Shown in pieces: positions 1-6,510 of a stretch of 35,398 bases of DNA; position 1 is the stretch's first letter, and each line of letters opens with the position of its first letter. Origin of the DNA: Fibrobacter sp. (GTDB lineage: Bacteria > Fibrobacterota > Fibrobacteria > Fibrobacterales > Fibrobacteraceae); contig JAKSIH010000030.1 of the NCBI GenBank assembly GCA_024398935.1, forward strand, positions 1 through 35,398, written 5' to 3'. A program made the translations under genes and the position numbers. The notes beneath the pieces are model-generated. The model saw only the letters and a program-made list of their open reading frames with translations. It ran no database searches and was not told where the DNA came from.

Positions 1-165
1 TAAACCCATCGTCGTTTACGATGAGAACTCGTGTTCTAGGGGTATTTTGCATGCTTTTACAAAGATAGAAAAAAGCGGTTCCGCCACTTCAAAAAATGGT
101 AAAAAATGCACCCATTTTGGGGTGTTTTTAGGGGTATTTTTTGGGGAAAACAAGAACGCAAACTT

Positions 166-1305
166 TTATCTAAAATTCTTGACCAGAACACCCTTGAATT
201 CAAACCTTTCGTGGCCTGCATAAACCACAGTTTTTTCGCCACACATTTCGGGATATTCCTTTTCAAAAACACCAAAGTTTTTGACGAATTCCGAATTGAA
301 AGTTTCCGAAGACTTTATTTCAAAAGGAGTCAGGATCCTTCCAGTTTCTTCAACAAGGTCAATTTCCTTGCCGTCACTGGTTCTATAATACCAGAAATTT
401 TTCTGCTCCGCGCAATTAAACGAATGCTTCATTCTTTCAAGAATCACAAGGTTTTCAAAAAGATTGCCTCGCAAGGGATCGCGATTTAATTGCGATTCTT
501 CGGTAATTCCAAGCAAGGCGCATGCAAGCCCAGTATCGTAGAAATAGAACTTCGGCGATTTTATCAAGCGTTTAGTCCTATTCACGTACCACGGATTTAA
601 CGTAAAGCCGATAAACGAAGCCTCAAGAATCGACAACCATTCCTTCGCTGTCCTAACATTGATTCCGCAATCGTTAGAAAGGGAAGTGTAATCCAAAATG
701 GAGCCGATTCGCCCAGCGCAAAGAACAAGGAATCTATGAAAAAGAGCCGCGTCCTTTATATTGACAATTTGGCGAACATCCCGCTCAACATAGGTTGAAA
801 TGTAATTCTGGTAAAAGAAGAACCTGTCTGGACGTTCCGTTATATAGCGGGGGTACCCTCCCGAAAGAATAAGACTGTCGATGGAATCACTTGCGTTCAG
901 TTCCTTGATTTCATCCAAGGAAAATGGCAGTAGTTTAAGCATGGCGACACGACCGGCAAGAGTCTGCGTAACAGCTTGCTGTAATGCAAAATTATTACTG
1001 CCCGTAACGATGAACAAACCCTTTTGATTTGATTCATCCACAATCTGCTGCATATAGGATAGCAAATGGGGAACATTTTGAATTTCGTCAAGAATGGCCC
1101 CGTTCGGGATACTTTTGAAGAACCCCCGGGGATCCTGCAAAGCTCTTTCCCTGGTGTCAGGATTTTCTAGAGATATGTAGGGTTTGTCGGCGAAAGTGTC
1201 GCGACAAAGAGTAGTTTTTCCGGATTGCCTGGGACCATGAACCAGAACGACCGGGTATTGCGAAGCAGACTTTAACAGGAAGTCTTTGATTTGGCGCCTA
1301 ATCAT
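166..1305 (-). CDS. AAA ATPase with C-terminal DUF4143 (AAA_14/DUF4143 family)
   Basis: A 379-residue cytoplasmic protein. The N-terminal P-loop is seen as HGPRQSGKTT (residues 23-32), Walker B as AILDEIQ (about 70-76), and a sensor-like VTGSNN near residue 100. The C-terminal half is typical of DUF4143, ending in a nuclease-like D...ExK pattern (GKEIDLVEE then PFEIKSS). The length matches the family, usually 370-450 residues. Family members are abundant and scattered in anaerobes; their role is poorly defined and often guessed to be DNA-related or mobile. It is the first codon-complete gene on the minus strand and its ATG sits exactly 6 nt after a good -10 box, so the mRNA may be leaderless. 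It has no operon partner here: a 150-bp spacer with hairpins separates it from the gene upstream. Family call is firm; function is not. Confidence 0.9.
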   Translation of the reverse strand: MIRRQIKDFLLKSASQYPVVLVHGPRQSGKTTLCRDTFADKPYISLENPDTRERALQDPRGFFKSIPNGAILDEIQNVPHLLSYMQQIVDESNQKGLFIVTGSNNFALQQAVTQTLAGRVAMLKLLPFSLDEIKELNASDSIDSLILSGGYPRYITERPDRFFFYQNYISTYVERDVRQIVNIKDAALFHRFLVLCAGRIGSILDYTSLSNDCGINVRTAKEWLSILEASFIGFTLNPWYVNRTKRLIKSPKFYFYDTGLACALLGITEESQLNRDPLRGNLFENLVILERMKHSFNCAEQKNFWYYRTSDGKEIDLVEETGRILTPFEIKSSETFNSEFVKNFGVFEKEYPEMCGEKTVVYAGHERFEFKGVLVKNFR

Positions 1306-1340
1306 GCCTCAAATATATATTTTGCAAAAATGGTAGTCAA
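1306..1340 (-). promoter_or_regulatory. Sigma70-like promoter of the AAA ATPase gene
   Basis: Read on the minus strand: TTGACT (1340-1335), a 17-bp spacer, TATATT (1317-1312), then six bases and the ATG at 1305. This geometry predicts a transcription start on or next to the A of the ATG, i.e. a leaderless message, though a GAGG lies one base before the ATG. The same spacing recurs at the regulator gene at 24517. Confidence 0.6.
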
Positions 1341-1382
1341 GTACATGTTTTTGCAAAAAAAAATAACATGCATTAGCCAACC

Positions 1383-1427
1383 GCCTGTCGAGCTTCACTC
1401 GTCAGGCTAAGAGGGCGCTAAAGCGCC
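1383..1427. terminator. Paired hairpins downstream of the FISUMP gene
   Basis: Two adjacent stem-loops: a 10-bp arm pair 1383-1392/1398-1407 with one mismatch, and GGCGC-TAAA-GCGCC at 1414-1427. They lie after the minus-strand FISUMP stop and are followed, minus-wise, by a T-rich run near 1353-1365. They could end FISUMP transcription, but the distance to the T-run is long, so they may instead be an interspersed hairpin element. Confidence 0.35.
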
Positions 1428-1455
1428 TACGCTCAGGTTCGGTTATGATTTCGCT

Positions 1456-2511
1456 TTAGTCCTTTAGGCAACGCACAGAGAAGCCGCTACTCTTATCGTA
1501 GTAGTACCTGTCCACGCCGTCGTAACTGCAGTAGAAGTACCAGTCGTATGCGCTGCTACTACTGTACTCTGTAGAAGACCAAATGCCCGCGATGTTGCCC
1601 TCGCTGCTGAAATTGCCACGGTTGCTGCGGCGGCCCGCCGGCAAAACAGCGAAGCCAAAGGAATCGTCATTTGTCACACCACTATAGGTGGTCCAAAGAC
1701 TGGTGTTGGCCTTCAGCTTCTGACCGGCATAGTCGGTACCACCAACATTCGTATAGAGGGCGCTCCATTCCGCGTCGCTTGGCAAGTGCCAGCCGCTGGG
1801 GCAAACGCCACGAACAGGCGCTGCAGCCAATGCAGAGGCACTGAAACGGGTACAAGACTTGCCTAAGCCGCATTTCTCACCATACTTCTCGTAAATAGCT
1901 ACAGAGTCAACTGCCGCAGCCCAGGTATATAGGCGGCCGTAGGTTGCGCATTTGCTAGGGTCATTGTCGTAGCACCAGCTGGTGGAGTCGGAGGTGTAAC
2001 CGCTGTAATTAAACTTCACGCCTACGTAGCGATAGTTCAGGTTCTGGGCCATCCAGGTCTGGCAGTTCTTGTTGTCCTTGTCGCAGATCTCGATGGTCTT
2101 GTACACCTGGCCGTCGCGAAGATCTGTAAGGGTATTTGCGGAAGCATTGTATTCGCTGCCGTCCTTGATGCTAGATTCTTCGCTCGATGAGCTCAGAATG
2201 ACACTGGAAGAGGAAGATTCCGCAGAACTTGACGATGCAACGGAGCTGCTGCTCTTTACGGAGGAACTACTAGCAATAGAAGAGGAACTCTTCTCGCTAG
2301 AGGAGCTAGCAACCGACGAAGAGGACTCCACGGAACTAGAGGAAGTTACTGAGCTGCTAGATCCTTCGCTATCGCTCAGGATGACACTTGAGGAGGATTC
2401 TTCAGCGGGATTTTCATCCCCGGACGAACCATTCGCAGAAGTACTGTCATCGCAGGCCACAAGGCCCAAAGCCAGCGCAAACGCAACACTTGTCAAGAAA
2501 TTCTTTTTCAT
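1456..2511 (-). CDS. FISUMP-domain (TIGR02145-type) lipoprotein with poly-Ser linker
   Basis: About 351 residues from the ATG at 2511, chosen because MKKNFLTSVAFALALG-LVAC is a clean lipoprotein signal with lipid-anchored Cys20; an in-frame ATG 12 codons upstream would bury it. Residues ~25-110 are a linker of repeated SSSS blocks spaced by two or three residues. The rest is the Fibrobacter major paralogous domain: TWMAQNLNY, GRLYTWAAA, CPSGWHLPSDAEW, GFAVLPAGRR, IWSSTEY and a C-terminal SVRCL. The domain is related in look to FGE-sulfatase/lectin-like folds; its function is unknown and surface display is inferred from the lipobox. The linker contains two in-frame copies of an interspersed DNA repeat, which code for VILSDSEGS and VILSSSSE. 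Gene stands alone between hairpin and repeat spacers. Confidence 0.9.
   Translation of the reverse strand: MKKNFLTSVAFALALGLVACDDSTSANGSSGDENPAEESSSSVILSDSEGSSSSVTSSSSVESSSSVASSSSEKSSSSIASSSSVKSSSSVASSSSAESSSSSVILSSSSEESSIKDGSEYNASANTLTDLRDGQVYKTIEICDKDNKNCQTWMAQNLNYRYVGVKFNYSGYTSDSTSWCYDNDPSKCATYGRLYTWAAAVDSVAIYEKYGEKCGLGKSCTRFSASALAAAPVRGVCPSGWHLPSDAEWSALYTNVGGTDYAGQKLKANTSLWTTYSGVTNDDSFGFAVLPAGRRSNRGNFSSEGNIAGIWSSTEYSSSSAYDWYFYCSYDGVDRYYYDKSSGFSVRCLKD
2171..2205. repeat. Degenerate interspersed repeat inside the FISUMP coding region
   Basis: CTAGATTCTTCG (2171-2182) followed by GCTCAGAATGACACT (2191-2205). It matches the better copy at 2357-2385 and the intergenic copy at 3323-3361 apart from a few substitutions. 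It is translated as part of the serine linker. Confidence 0.55.
2357..2385. repeat. Interspersed repeat (CTAGATCCTTCG...CGCTCAGGATGAC) inside FISUMP gene
   Basis: Exact 12-bp and 13-bp blocks, 2357-2368 and 2373-2385, are shared with the intergenic element at 3323-3361; only the spacer differs (4 bp here, 14 bp there). The inner ATCCT/AGGAT pair can form a hairpin. The reading frame stays open and the element encodes VILSDSEGS. Confidence 0.7.
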
Positions 2512-2562
2512 TTTCCATTTCCTTGCAAAAATTTCAGAGAGTTTCAAGAACTGCCGCTGTTA

Positions 2563-3318
2563 CTATGCAGAATAGCTCGAGCGGATCTTAAACGCCATGA
2601 TGGCGAATGCTCCAGCCACGTTCATGCTGGCCTTGCGACCCGCCATAGGAATGGTCACCTTCATGGTGGTGGCGGCCATGATTTCGGGAGCGATTCCCAG
2701 TTCTTCGTTACCCAGGATAATCAGGCCCTTTTCCGGCCATGTTACTTTGTTTATATCGGGAATATCTTCGCCGGTTTCAAGGGCGATAATCTCGTAGCCG
2801 TTTTCCTTGTGCCAGTTGATGCAGTCAAAGGGATCTTCCCAGCGCTTGATGGGAATCCATTCCTGGCAGCCGCGGGCAGCACTTTTCACAGTCACATGAT
2901 CGGGACTGCAACTATATCCGCTAAGGTGTACGCCTTCCAAGCCGAAGCAGTCGGTACTACGGATAATGGAGCCCACGTTAAAGGCGCTACGAAGGTTGTG
3001 GACCAGAACCGCAAACTGGATCGGCTTTTCGTTGGCCACTTCGCGGTCGCCCGGTTCCTGCTCCAGATAAACGTCACGTTCAAAGCCAAGGCCTGCGCGA
3101 GTACGGAAAGTCTTGTACAGGTCAATCATCTGAGCCTGATTCTTGCCTACCAGAGTTTCTTCTGCAGGAAGCTTCATCCAACCGGCGTAGGTCTCGAATT
3201 CACGACGAGCGCGAGGAACGTCATCACCCAACTGCAAAATGATGACGCGCAGAAGCTCCGCCAAGCGCTTGTACTTGGAGGTTTCCTTTGTAGCGAGGAA
3301 CTTTTTTTCAGAAAACAT
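2563..3318 (-). CDS. SpoU/TrmH-family RNA 2'-O-methyltransferase
   Basis: A 251-residue SAM-dependent SPOUT-fold enzyme expected to methylate ribose 2'-OH in tRNA or rRNA. The three SpoU motifs are present in order: motif 1 NLRSAFNVGSIIRSTDCFG (108-126, with N108 and catalytic-type R120), motif 2 ILGNEELGI (201-209), motif 3 IPMAGRKASMNVAGA (223-237, with N233). Residues 1-95 are an extra N-terminal region that may bind the RNA. The trefoil-knot core is therefore complete. Which nucleotide is modified cannot be told from sequence. The ATG at 3318 is preceded by AAGGAT, which itself belongs to the interspersed repeat at 3323-3361, so the repeat may supply the ribosome binding site. Confidence 0.9.
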   Translation of the reverse strand: MFSEKKFLATKETSKYKRLAELLRVIILQLGDDVPRARREFETYAGWMKLPAEETLVGKNQAQMIDLYKTFRTRAGLGFERDVYLEQEPGDREVANEKPIQFAVLVHNLRSAFNVGSIIRSTDCFGLEGVHLSGYSCSPDHVTVKSAARGCQEWIPIKRWEDPFDCINWHKENGYEIIALETGEDIPDINKVTWPEKGLIILGNEELGIAPEIMAATTMKVTIPMAGRKASMNVAGAFAIMAFKIRSSYSA

Positions 3319-3322
3319 CGTT

Positions 3323-3361
3323 CTAGATCCTTCGTCTCCACTTCGTTCCGCTCAGGATGAC
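3323..3361. repeat. Interspersed repeat upstream of the SpoU methyltransferase
   Basis: CTAGATCCTTCG (3323-3334), 14-bp spacer, CGCTCAGGATGAC (3349-3361). Same two blocks as inside the FISUMP gene. It occupies the 5' leader of the methyltransferase gene on the minus strand. Confidence 0.7.
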
Positions 3362-3384
3362 TCGCGGGAGGAGAACATAGGCGA

Positions 3385-3426
3385 TTAATAATTGATGATT
3401 GACAATTGATGATTGACGATGAAAAT
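3385..3426. repeat. 7-bp degenerate tandem repeat array (TTGAYRA units)
   Basis: Six consecutive 7-bp units: TTAATAA, TTGATGA, TTGACAA, TTGATGA, TTGACGA, TGAAAAT. Spacing is strictly 7 bp although the units vary. Followed by two small hairpins, GAGC/GCTC at 3431-3443 and CGGC-GAA-GCCG at 3453-3463. Confidence 0.75.
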
Positions 3427-3478
3427 AATGGAGCTTCGCGCTCAATATGAAACGGCGAAGCCGTGATTATAATCATTC

Positions 3479-3527
3479 TTCATCCTTCATTTTTCACTCT
3501 TCACTTTTCACTGTTCACTTTTCATAT
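3479..3527. repeat. 7-bp degenerate tandem repeat array (TTCAYNN units)
   Basis: Seven units in register: TTCATCC, TTCATTT, TTCACTC, TTCACTT, TTCACTG, TTCACTT, TTCATAT. It is the reverse-complement type of the array at 33507-33590. Its right part overlaps the last codons and stop of the propeller gene at 3508. Confidence 0.8.
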
Positions 3528-4770
3528 GTTCAGCGCCTTCGGCGGCCATGTTCTTGTCCATCTGGGTGCGGGTCAGAGCGTTTACCGCATCGGTCAGGCG
3601 GTCAATAGCCTTGATTAGTTCGTCCATCTTGGCATCGCTTGCACCACCTGCAACAGCGGCAGAAGCGGCGTTGGCGGCAACAGTCTGGGCTTCCGCAGCA
3701 ACAGGTGCTGCCTTAACAGGAACCTTGCCCAGCCAGATATCGGGCCAACGGTCGTTACCGGAATGATAGGTAATACGGGCAGCAGTTTCCACCGGTTCGC
3801 CAATCTTCCACATGTAAAGTTCGTAGTCAAACATGTCGTGGTCGTGGCCCTTGTCGGTAGCACCCCACACCAGCCACTGTCCATCAGGAGAAATACGGGG
3901 GAAATATTCATGACTGCGGCGGCCCGGCAAATCCATAAGCTTTACGTTCTTGGGAATGCCAAAGAATCCCACCTTTTCCACCTGCTTGCCATCCTTGGCT
4001 GAGAACCACAAGATTTCGCTGGGAGCGGCAGTACCGCCGTTACCTGTGGGGTTCACGCGGTAAAGCTTGGAACCATCAAAGTTCCAGTCGATCTGGCAGC
4101 CGTCACCGGACTTGGTCCAGCTATTCTTTGTGAGATCCCAGACGCCAGTCTCGCGCATGGAGCCGCGAAGGGTAATAGCCAGGTGGTTTCCATCGGGACT
4201 CATGTTGGGTTCCTGGAGAATTACGCCGGACTTATTGAAGGCAACCTCCCCATCCAGCACTAAGTTTTCTGCATTGTTATCCAGCGCTTTCGTAAAAACC
4301 TTGCCGGCACGGCTAAAGACGATGGTCTTACCATCAGGGCGCCAGGTGCCCCAGGTGGCATTATCCACCACCTTCACCTGGTTTGCGCCATCGATATCCA
4401 TCATCCAGAGGTCCCACTTTTCAGGATAGTTGGCGTCGTTTTCGGGAACCCAGCCACCCTTGCTGCGGTTGAAGAGCACCTTGGAACCGTCGGGGGAAAT
4501 TCGGGGGAACCAGTCCACGTTATCGCTGTTGGTCAAAGCGTGGGCGCCCGTTCCATCGGCATTCATGAGCCAGATATCATGATGGGAATTTGCACGGCTG
4601 GTGGACCAGGCAATGACGCCCTCCACTTTGCCTTTCAAGGCATCGAGGGCTTTCTGTTCTTCGACAGTCGGGTCCACGGCAGCACCCTTTGGAGCCCCCT
4701 GCTGGGCAAAAACGCAGGAACAGGCCAGGGAAACAACCAGGGGAACCCTTGCAAATTTCATCATGTTCAT
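3508..4770 (-). CDS. Exported TolB-like (PD40/WD40-like) beta-propeller protein with C-terminal coiled coil
   Basis: About 420 residues from the ATG at 4770. That start has GAGG six bases upstream and gives the signal peptide MNMMKFARVPLVVSLACSCVFAQ; a longer in-frame reading to 4926 lacks these. Repeated propeller blades show the PD40 signature: DIWLMNADGTGAHALT, FPRISPDGSKVLF, DLWMMDIDGANQV, NMSPDGNHLAIT, FPRISPDGQWLVWGA. The C-terminal ~90 residues are Ala/Val-rich then a heptad-patterned helix (MDELIKAIDRLTDAVNAL). Propellers of this type bind proteins or polysaccharide outside the cytoplasm; the ligand is unknown. It is divergent from the GH5 endoglucanase across 221 bp, so shared regulation is possible. 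The final codons run into a 7-bp repeat array. Confidence 0.85.
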   Translation of the reverse strand: MNMMKFARVPLVVSLACSCVFAQQGAPKGAAVDPTVEEQKALDALKGKVEGVIAWSTSRANSHHDIWLMNADGTGAHALTNSDNVDWFPRISPDGSKVLFNRSKGGWVPENDANYPEKWDLWMMDIDGANQVKVVDNATWGTWRPDGKTIVFSRAGKVFTKALDNNAENLVLDGEVAFNKSGVILQEPNMSPDGNHLAITLRGSMRETGVWDLTKNSWTKSGDGCQIDWNFDGSKLYRVNPTGNGGTAAPSEILWFSAKDGKQVEKVGFFGIPKNVKLMDLPGRRSHEYFPRISPDGQWLVWGATDKGHDHDMFDYELYMWKIGEPVETAARITYHSGNDRWPDIWLGKVPVKAAPVAAEAQTVAANAASAAVAGGASDAKMDELIKAIDRLTDAVNALTRTQMDKNMAAEGAEHMKSEQ

Positions 4771-4991
4771 AGAAACCTCAAAAACGAAAGGCCAAAGTCT
4801 TTCTTCTCTAGGGGAACGATTTTCATTAAAGATAGTAACAAACAACAAAAAAACAGGACGAAATGTACCGTTTCCACGCAGACTAGGTTGATTTGGAGCA
4901 CATCTGGTTCTTCCCGTAAACAACAAAAAACTTACATTTCTTACTCTTACAAAGATATGGATATATCTTTTAGAAAAAATTGAGGATGTTT
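4771..4991. promoter_or_regulatory. Divergent intergenic region between propeller and endoglucanase genes
   Basis: 221 bp that must hold both promoters. AT-rich stretches (GATATGGATATATCTT at 4954-4969 and TATCTTTAAT on the minus strand near 4830) are possible -10 regions, but no convincing -35/-10 pair was found. The endoglucanase ribosome site TGAGGA is at 4981-4986. Confidence 0.35.
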
Positions 4992-6425
4992 ATGAAATTT
5001 TTGTCTATTCCCGCCCTCGCCTGCGCCATGACCTTAGGTTTTGGCCTGGCTTCCGCCCAGAACATTACCCCAACCCGCGTGGGTCCCGTTAGCCAATATG
5101 GCCAGCTCATGACCGGCAAGAATTCCGCCGGTGAAGGCCGCATTTATGGTTCCTGCCAGGGAGTCAAGGACGGTGCCGAAGTCCAGGTTCGCGGCATGAG
5201 CCTTTACTGGAGTCTTCAACCCCAGGCCGTGGAATACTGGAGTGACGAAGGTGTCGCCACCATGGTCAAGGACATGAACATCCAGATTGTCCGCGCCGCC
5301 ATGGCAACCGGCAACGAAGACTGGTGGGGAGACTGGAACGGTCAGCGCCTCAAGGGTTATGCCTCCGCTCCCGACCAGCAGAAGGGCTTTATGAAGGCTG
5401 TCGTGGAAGCCGCCATCAAGAACGACATCTATGTCATCATCGACTGGCACAGCCACGAAGCCAACAAGCAGACCGAATCCGCCAAGAGTTTCTTTGAAGA
5501 AATGGCCAAGACCTACGGCCAGTACGACCATGTCATTTTCGAACTGTTCAACGAACCGACGGACATTTCCTGGAGTGATGTAAAGAACTATGCCAACCAG
5601 GTCATTCCCGTTATCCGTCAGTATTCCGACAACCTGATTCTGGTGGGCAACCCCAAGTGGGACCAGAATCCCCAAATGGCAATTAACAACGAAGTCACCG
5701 ACAGCAAGAAGAATACCGCATACACTCTGCACTACTACGCCATGAGCCACTGCGTTAGCGGTTCTTACGGCTGGGGCGACGGAAACAACGACGCCTGCGA
5801 AGGCAAGAAGGGTGAACAGGCTATTAAGGCAGGCCTTTCCGTGTTCCTCAGCGAATGGGGTACCGGTACCGCTGACGGCGGTGGCACTCCGGGCCAGAGC
5901 AAAAATGATGAATGGCAGGCTTTCGCCAACAAGTATAAGCTTTCCTGGGCAAACTGGTCTGCCTCCCACATTAGCGAAGGCACTGCTGCATTCGGCGGCG
6001 GCTCCAACAAGACAAGCCTCAACTATACCGCTTCCGGTAATATGGTGAAGGGCTACCTGGCCACCAACCCCACTAACTACACCAAGTGCGCTACCGGTTC
6101 TCAGGGTGGCACCACGACCGATCCTTCCCAGGGCGGCAGCACTACCGATCCGACCATTCCCACCAATCCGTGGAATCCGGGTCAGGACGCAATCCTTGGC
6201 ATGAATGGGGCAACCAGCCTCAGCGTAGCTTTTGTCGGAAAGTCACTGGAGATTTCTAGCGACAAGGCTGCCAATGTTGAACTGTTCGACATGAAGGGCA
6301 ATAAGCTCATGATGATTGACGGTGTAAAGGGAACGCTTTCCCTGGCAACAATTCCTGCAGGACAGTACCTGATCCGTGTACGCGCAGGTTCTGCAAGCAA
6401 GGTTCAGGCCATTACCCTGAAGTAG
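4992..6425 (+). CDS. Secreted GH5 endoglucanase with C-terminal sorting-type domain
   Basis: 477 residues from the ATG at 4992, which has TGAGGA five bases upstream; TTG (4980) and ATG (4986) starts are less likely. Signal peptide to about ASAQ (residue 23). The GH5 (beta/alpha)8 domain spans about 40-360: RGMSLYW, IVRAAMATG, YVIIDWHSHE, FELFNEPTD with acid/base E188, LHYYAMSH, and VFLSEWGTG with nucleophile E288; the family cleaves internal beta-1,4-glucan bonds. A Gly/Thr/Pro linker (GGTTTDPSQGG and similar) follows. The last ~75 residues (VELFDMKGNKLM, IPAGQYLIRVRAG) resemble a type-IX-secretion (Por) sorting domain, which fits the Fibrobacter secretome; this is an inference from pattern. 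Monocistronic with a terminator at 6451. Confidence 0.95.
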   Translation: MKFLSIPALACAMTLGFGLASAQNITPTRVGPVSQYGQLMTGKNSAGEGRIYGSCQGVKDGAEVQVRGMSLYWSLQPQAVEYWSDEGVATMVKDMNIQIVRAAMATGNEDWWGDWNGQRLKGYASAPDQQKGFMKAVVEAAIKNDIYVIIDWHSHEANKQTESAKSFFEEMAKTYGQYDHVIFELFNEPTDISWSDVKNYANQVIPVIRQYSDNLILVGNPKWDQNPQMAINNEVTDSKKNTAYTLHYYAMSHCVSGSYGWGDGNNDACEGKKGEQAIKAGLSVFLSEWGTGTADGGGTPGQSKNDEWQAFANKYKLSWANWSASHISEGTAAFGGGSNKTSLNYTASGNMVKGYLATNPTNYTKCATGSQGGTTTDPSQGGSTTDPTIPTNPWNPGQDAILGMNGATSLSVAFVGKSLEISSDKAANVELFDMKGNKLMMIDGVKGTLSLATIPAGQYLIRVRAGSASKVQAITLK

Positions 6426-6450
6426 CATCTTTTTACGAGAGAGAGAAGGA

Positions 6451-6478
6451 GTCCGGCGAGCAATCGCTGGACTTTTTT
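6451..6478 (+). terminator. Rho-independent terminator of the endoglucanase gene
   Basis: Stem GTCCGGCG (6451-6458) / CGCTGGAC (6465-6472) with one G-T pair, loop AGCAAT, then six T (6473-6478). It lies 26 bp after the stop. Confidence 0.85.
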
Positions 6479-6510
6479 GGACGCGCGGGAATGAAATGCT
6501 GAAAAAAAAT

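Noticed and set aside
1..165. Possible gene in the first 165 bases
   Set aside because: Only short shadow frames and A/T- and G-rich runs; no start signal or recognisable product.
3508..4926. Longer start for the propeller protein at 4926
   Set aside because: Adds 52 residues without hydrophobic signal ahead of a good signal peptide; the ATG at 4770 has GAGG at proper distance.
5034..5969. 311-codon open frame antisense to the GH5 endoglucanase
   Set aside because: Low-complexity Val/Gly/Leu-rich product, no ribosome site, fully inside a gene with clear catalytic motifs; a codon-bias shadow.
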